Shown piece after piece: positions 61,016 to 64,000 of a stretch of DNA of 64,000 nucleotides. The DNA is from Amycolatopsis eburnea (GTDB lineage: Bacteria; Actinomycetota; Actinomycetes; Mycobacteriales; Pseudonocardiaceae). The translations under genes and the position numbers were made by a program. Numbering within the stretch: position 1 is the stretch's first letter; the number at the start of each line of letters is the position of its first letter. The notes beneath the pieces were generated by a model. That model made no database searches, had not been told where the DNA came from, and saw only the letters and a program-made list of their open reading frames with translations. The DNA is taken from NCBI RefSeq assembly GCF_003937945.1, contig NZ_RSEC01000032.1, positions 1 to 64,000 on the forward strand, read 5' to 3'.

Positions 61016-62257
61016 GTGAACTTCTGGGCAGGGGCGGGCAGCCTCGCGCTGCTGGCCGTCGTGCTGGTCTTCGCCATCGTCCGGCCGCGCGGGTGGCCCG
61101 AAGCGGTCGCCGCGGTGCCTGCCGCGGGGCTCGCGTTGCTGCTCGGGCTCGTCCGCCCCGAAGCGGCCGGGCAACGAGCTGTCGAGATCCTCCCGACACT
61201 GGGCTTCCTGGCCGCCATCCTGCTTTTGTCCTTTTTGGCCAGTGTCGACGGCGTCTTCAGCTGGCTGGGCAACCGCCTGGCCGAGGCGTGCCACGGCAAG
61301 CCCCGCCGCCTGCTCGTGCTCACCTTCGCCGCGGCGGCCGGGGTGACCGCGATCCTCAGCCTGGACGCCACCGTCGTCCTGCTCACCCCGGTCGTGCTCG
61401 CGACCGCGAAGAACCTCGAACTGCCGCCCCGCCCGCACGTCTACGCGTGCGCGCACCTGGCCAACTCGGCGTCGACGCTGCTGCCGGTGTCCAACCTGAC
61501 GAACCTCCTGGCGTTCGCGGCGTCGGGGCTGACGTTCGCCGGGTTCACGGCGCTGATGGCGCTGCCGTGGCTGGTCACGATCGGCCTCGAGCTGCTGGTG
61601 TTCCTGCGGTTCTTCGCCCTGGACCTGCGCCCGCGCGAGACCGCCGAGCCCAAGCAGCACCTCGAAACCCCGACGTTCGCCCTGGTCGTCCTGGGCCTGA
61701 CCCTGGCCGGCTTCGGCGTCGGGCAACTCGGCCACGTCGAGCCGGTCTGGATCGCGGCGCTCGCCGCGCTGGTCTTGGGCGTCCGCGCACTGGCGGCGGG
61801 CAAGATCCGGCCGTGGCAGCTGGTCACCGAGGCGTCGCCGCAGCTGTGCCTGTTCGTGCTGGGCCTGGCGGTCGTCGTCGAGGCGGTTTCGGAGCACGTG
61901 CTGGGCGGCCTCCTCGGCGACGTCCTGCCGACGTCGACCGGCCTGCTGGACCTCCTGGTCGCGGCCGGGGTGGCGGCCCTGCTGGCCAACCTCGTCAACA
62001 ACCTCCCGGCAACGCTGATCCTGCTCTCGGTCCTCGGCCCCCACCCGGCACCGGGCGTGCTGCTGGCGGTCCTGCTGGGCGTCAACATCGGCCCGAACGC
62101 GACGTACCTGGGGTCACTGGCGACACTGCTGTGGCGCCGGACGCTGCCGTCACCGCCGTCGGCCCGCACGTTCCACGCACTGGGCGCCCTCACGACCCCG
62201 CTGTGCCTGGCCGCGGCGACGGGGGCGTTGTGGCTGAGCTTGAGCCTGGCGGGCTGA
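61016..62257 (+). CDS. ArsB/SLC13-like ion permease
   Basis: 413 residues with about ten to eleven TM segments. Two related halves carry the ion-transporter signatures [18 protein letters not shown] with [20 protein letters not shown] (split), and [15 protein letters not shown] with [19 protein letters not shown]. This is the ArsB/NhaD/SLC13 family, which moves arsenite, sodium or organic anions. No arsR or arsC is near, so arsenite is not assured. GTG at 61016, preceded by AGGCGG; the CdiI-like gene follows after 3 nt. Confidence 0.85.
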   Translation: MNFWAGAGSLALLAVVLVFAIVRPRGWPEAVAAVPAAGLALLLGLVRPEAAGQRAVEILPTLGFLAAILLLSFLASVDGVFSWLGNRLAEACHGKPRRLLVLTFAAAAGVTAILSLDATVVLLTPVVLATAKNLELPPRPHVYACAHLANSASTLLPVSNLTNLLAFAASGLTFAGFTALMALPWLVTIGLELLVFLRFFALDLRPRETAEPKQHLETPTFALVVLGLTLAGFGVGQLGHVEPVWIAALAALVLGVRALAAGKIRPWQLVTEASPQLCLFVLGLAVVVEAVSEHVLGGLLGDVLPTSTGLLDLLVAAGVAALLANLVNNLPATLILLSVLGPHPAPGVLLAVLLGVNIGPNATYLGSLATLLWRRTLPSPPSARTFHALGALTTPLCLAAATGALWLSLSLAG

Positions 62258-62260
62258 GCC

Positions 62261-62554
62261 GTGGTCGACAAGTCGCTGAGCCTCGAACAGCTCGAAGGCC
62301 ACGCCTGGAGCACCCCGCCCGCCGACGCGACCCGGCTGGCCCGGACGGCTCACGCACTCCGGCGCCTCCTGGAGCTGGACCCGCTCACCGAGGGCGACTT
62401 CTACCCCGGCGATCTGCTGGTCGCCGTGCTGGAGGTGCCACCGGCCCACTGGCACCCCAGCGAACGCCGCCGGGCGTCGAGCCTGGTCGCGAAGCTCGAC
62501 AACGACCCCGGCACGCCGGAGTACGTCCAGCGGGAGATCGACGCGTTCCGCTGA
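62261..62554 (+). CDS. CdiI-type immunity-like protein with a missing middle
   Basis: 97 residues. The start (KSLSLEQLEGHAWSTPPADATRLARTAHALRR split) and the EGDFYPGDLLVAVLEVPPAHW segment match the contact-dependent inhibition immunity family (CdiI_3-like). In intact relatives these parts are separated by a segment of roughly 30-40 residues with an RLL-GQ-GL-VPLAL pattern; here HALRR runs directly into LLELDPLTEG. An in-frame internal deletion is likely. GTG at 62261, coupled to the permease gene. No toxin gene is beside it. Confidence 0.65.
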   Translation: MVDKSLSLEQLEGHAWSTPPADATRLARTAHALRRLLELDPLTEGDFYPGDLLVAVLEVPPAHWHPSERRRASSLVAKLDNDPGTPEYVQREIDAFR

Positions 62555-62557
62555 GGC

Positions 62558-64000
62558 TCAGCTGGGCATCGTGATCGTCTGGCCCGGCTTCATCGTCGCC
62601 CCGCAGTCGTCCAGCGGGCCGCCGAAGCGGTCCGCCGCCACCGCCGGGATCGTCTTCGCCGCGTACTCCTGCGCCGCCTTCAGCTTCGCCGGGTCCGTCA
62701 CCGCGTCGCGGCGGACCCAGTCGCCATTCCTCAAGCCCTCGATCGGCGACGAATAGATCAGCACGTAATCCCGGTCCAACCGCGGGTCCAGCGCGATGCC
62801 GTTGCCGGCCGCCCACGGGCCCCACGAGTGGATGAACGTCGGCTTCACCGTGTCGAACACGTAGTCGCGCAGGCTCGCCAGGTCGTTGTCGTGGACCAGG
62901 TCCGCGATCGGCTTGTTGACCAGGCCCGCCATGTCGACCAGCTCGAGGCGGCTGGTCATCGACGAGCCGCCCAGGTCCGGCAGCAGCAGCGACGCCTTCT
63001 GCAGGCCGAGGATGTCCGCGTACGTGTTGAAGCCGCGGCCGAAGCGGTCCGCGACCAGGCACGCCGTGATGTTGGGGTTCTTCGCGAACTTGTCGGCCGC
63101 GGCCGCGAAGCCGATCGCCGACGGGACGAACGCGCCGAGCAGCACCACGACCACGCCGACGCGCAGCAGCGCGCGGCGGTGGCGCAGCAGCTCGCCCGCC
63201 GAGAGCGTGCCCGCGATGACCGCCAGCGGCCAGATCGGGCTGGCGAAGCGGTGCTGGTACATCCAGTCGGCGACCATCACGCCGTACGCGACGATCCCGA
63301 GCCCCAGCGGCACCAGCAGCGCGATCAGCGACCGCCGCCACGGGGCCTTGACCAGCGCGAACGCGATCACCAGCGCCAGCACGACCACGCCCGCCCAGCC
63401 CGCGTAGCCGACCAGCTCGAAGGGGCGCTTCACCGCGTCGAACCCGGGCAGGCCCTGCTGCTTCGCCACCGACGGGTTGGCCAGGAGCCGGCCGAACTCG
63501 GCGTGGCGCCAGACGACGTACGCGCCGAACGGCACCGCGAACGCCGCCACCGACAGCAGCGCCAGGCGGAAGCTCTTCCAGAACAGGCCGCCGCGCAGCA
63601 GGAACAGCGCCGTCAGCGGGTACGCGCCCGCGTAGATCAGGCCTTCGGGCCGGGTCAGCGCGGCGAACGCCACCATGACGCCGGCCCAGAGCGCGACCTT
63701 CGGGGTCAGCAGGCGGTCGTTGCGGACCGCGATGAACAGCGTCACGGCCAGCGTGACCACCGCGAACGCGAACAGCGAGTTCTCCAGGCCGGAGACGACC
63801 CAGATGACGAACGACGGGATCGTCGCCAGCGTCAGGCCGGCGATCAGCGTGGCCAGCCACGCGAAGCGGGTGAAGACCTGCTTCGCGGCGAAGTAGCAGG
63901 CGGTCAGGATGCCGCCGGTGAACAGCAGGCCCAGCGCCTTCGGGAACAGCACGTAGTCCGGGAGCCCGAAGAGCGAGCCGTGGTCGAAGAGGCCGACGAG
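62558..64000 (-). CDS. GT-C glycosyltransferase, AftB/arabinosyltransferase-like (5' end off window)
   Basis: At least 480 residues; the frame stays open through the right edge (the codons before 63952 read FDHGSLFGLPDY), so the true start lies outside. Seven or more TM helices, WVVSGLENSLFAFAV, ALTRPEGLIYAGAYPL, and WMYQHRFASPIWPL, then an extracytoplasmic C-terminal domain (about the last 190 residues). This is the lipid-phosphosugar-dependent GT-C pattern seen in AftB and related arabinogalactan enzymes; mannosyltransferases look similar. The donor and acceptor are not certain. It ends 3 nt from the CdiI-like gene. Confidence 0.75.
   Translation of the reverse strand, partial: LVGLFDHGSLFGLPDYVLFPKALGLLFTGGILTACYFAAKQVFTRFAWLATLIAGLTLATIPSFVIWVVSGLENSLFAFAVVTLAVTLFIAVRNDRLLTPKVALWAGVMVAFAALTRPEGLIYAGAYPLTALFLLRGGLFWKSFRLALLSVAAFAVPFGAYVVWRHAEFGRLLANPSVAKQQGLPGFDAVKRPFELVGYAGWAGVVVLALVIAFALVKAPWRRSLIALLVPLGLGIVAYGVMVADWMYQHRFASPIWPLAVIAGTLSAGELLRHRRALLRVGVVVVLLGAFVPSAIGFAAAADKFAKNPNITACLVADRFGRGFNTYADILGLQKASLLLPDLGGSSMTSRLELVDMAGLVNKPIADLVHDNDLASLRDYVFDTVKPTFIHSWGPWAAGNGIALDPRLDRDYVLIYSSPIEGLRNGDWVRRDAVTDPAKLKAAQEYAAKTIPAVAADRFGGPLDDCGATMKPGQTITMPS

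Noticed and set aside
61016..62257. Arsenite efflux call for the permease
   Set aside because: The family also moves sodium and organic anions, and no arsenic regulator or reductase gene is nearby, so the substrate is left open.

Overview
This window is very GC-rich DNA with dense, mostly back-to-back genes, many GTG starts (one gene appears to use TTG) and frequent 4-nt ATGA overlaps. The gene set points to an actinomycete, most likely of the Pseudonocardiaceae (Amycolatopsis-like): a GlnA2-type glutamine synthetase, an accessory SecA2, two-domain LysX, a DinB/DUF664 protein, an arabinosyltransferase-like GT-C protein, and type A RNase P RNA. The genus is inferred from content and style, not from a marker gene read directly. 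No tRNA, CRISPR array, insertion sequence or prophage was found.

Layout. Positions 1-300 hold the promoter and leader of an rRNA operon that runs leftward off the window. From 0.4 to 25 kb lies core metabolism and envelope biology: secreted amidase and glnA2, an MFS transporter, a lipoprotein, two paralogous secreted peptidases, secA2, nadE, a subtilase, ogt, lysX, panB, a CtaG-like protein, uppP and a proline iminopeptidase. The iminopeptidase has an unusual upstream region (promoter, 11-codon ORF, GC hairpin). From 25 to 36.4 kb is a polyamine/GABA region: a spermidine/putrescine-type ABC importer with an aldehyde dehydrogenase, a divergent GntR regulator and a cytosolic cache protein, then a PucR regulator divergent from gabT and a second aldehyde dehydrogenase. 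Together they look able to import a polyamine or GABA and convert it to succinate. From 36.4 to 41.1 kb are small housekeeping and metal-related genes.

From 51.4 down to 41.1 kb, on the minus strand, is the most striking locus: a compact type IV secretion-like operon. Its order is a two-TM pilin-like protein, a PrgI/VirB3-like protein, a VirB4-like ATPase, a VirB6/TrbL-like membrane protein, a TcpC/VirB8-like protein and a transglycosylase-NlpC/P60 hydrolase, followed by a 900-residue Pro/Ala-rich repeat protein. No relaxase, coupling protein, integrase or attachment site is visible, so it does not look like an ordinary conjugative element.

Beyond it come an SCO6745-type protein, rnpB, and an electron-transfer operon (DUF4142 protein, haem-type membrane domain fused to a ferredoxin, FAD-dependent reductase) divergent from an ECF sigma factor/anti-sigma pair with a CRP-like palindrome between them. 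A large LuxR-type ATPase regulator, an SfnG-like monooxygenase, an ArsB/SLC13-like permease, a shortened CdiI-like protein and a GT-C glycosyltransferase that runs off the right edge complete the window. Two families of intergenic hairpin repeats occur at four places.
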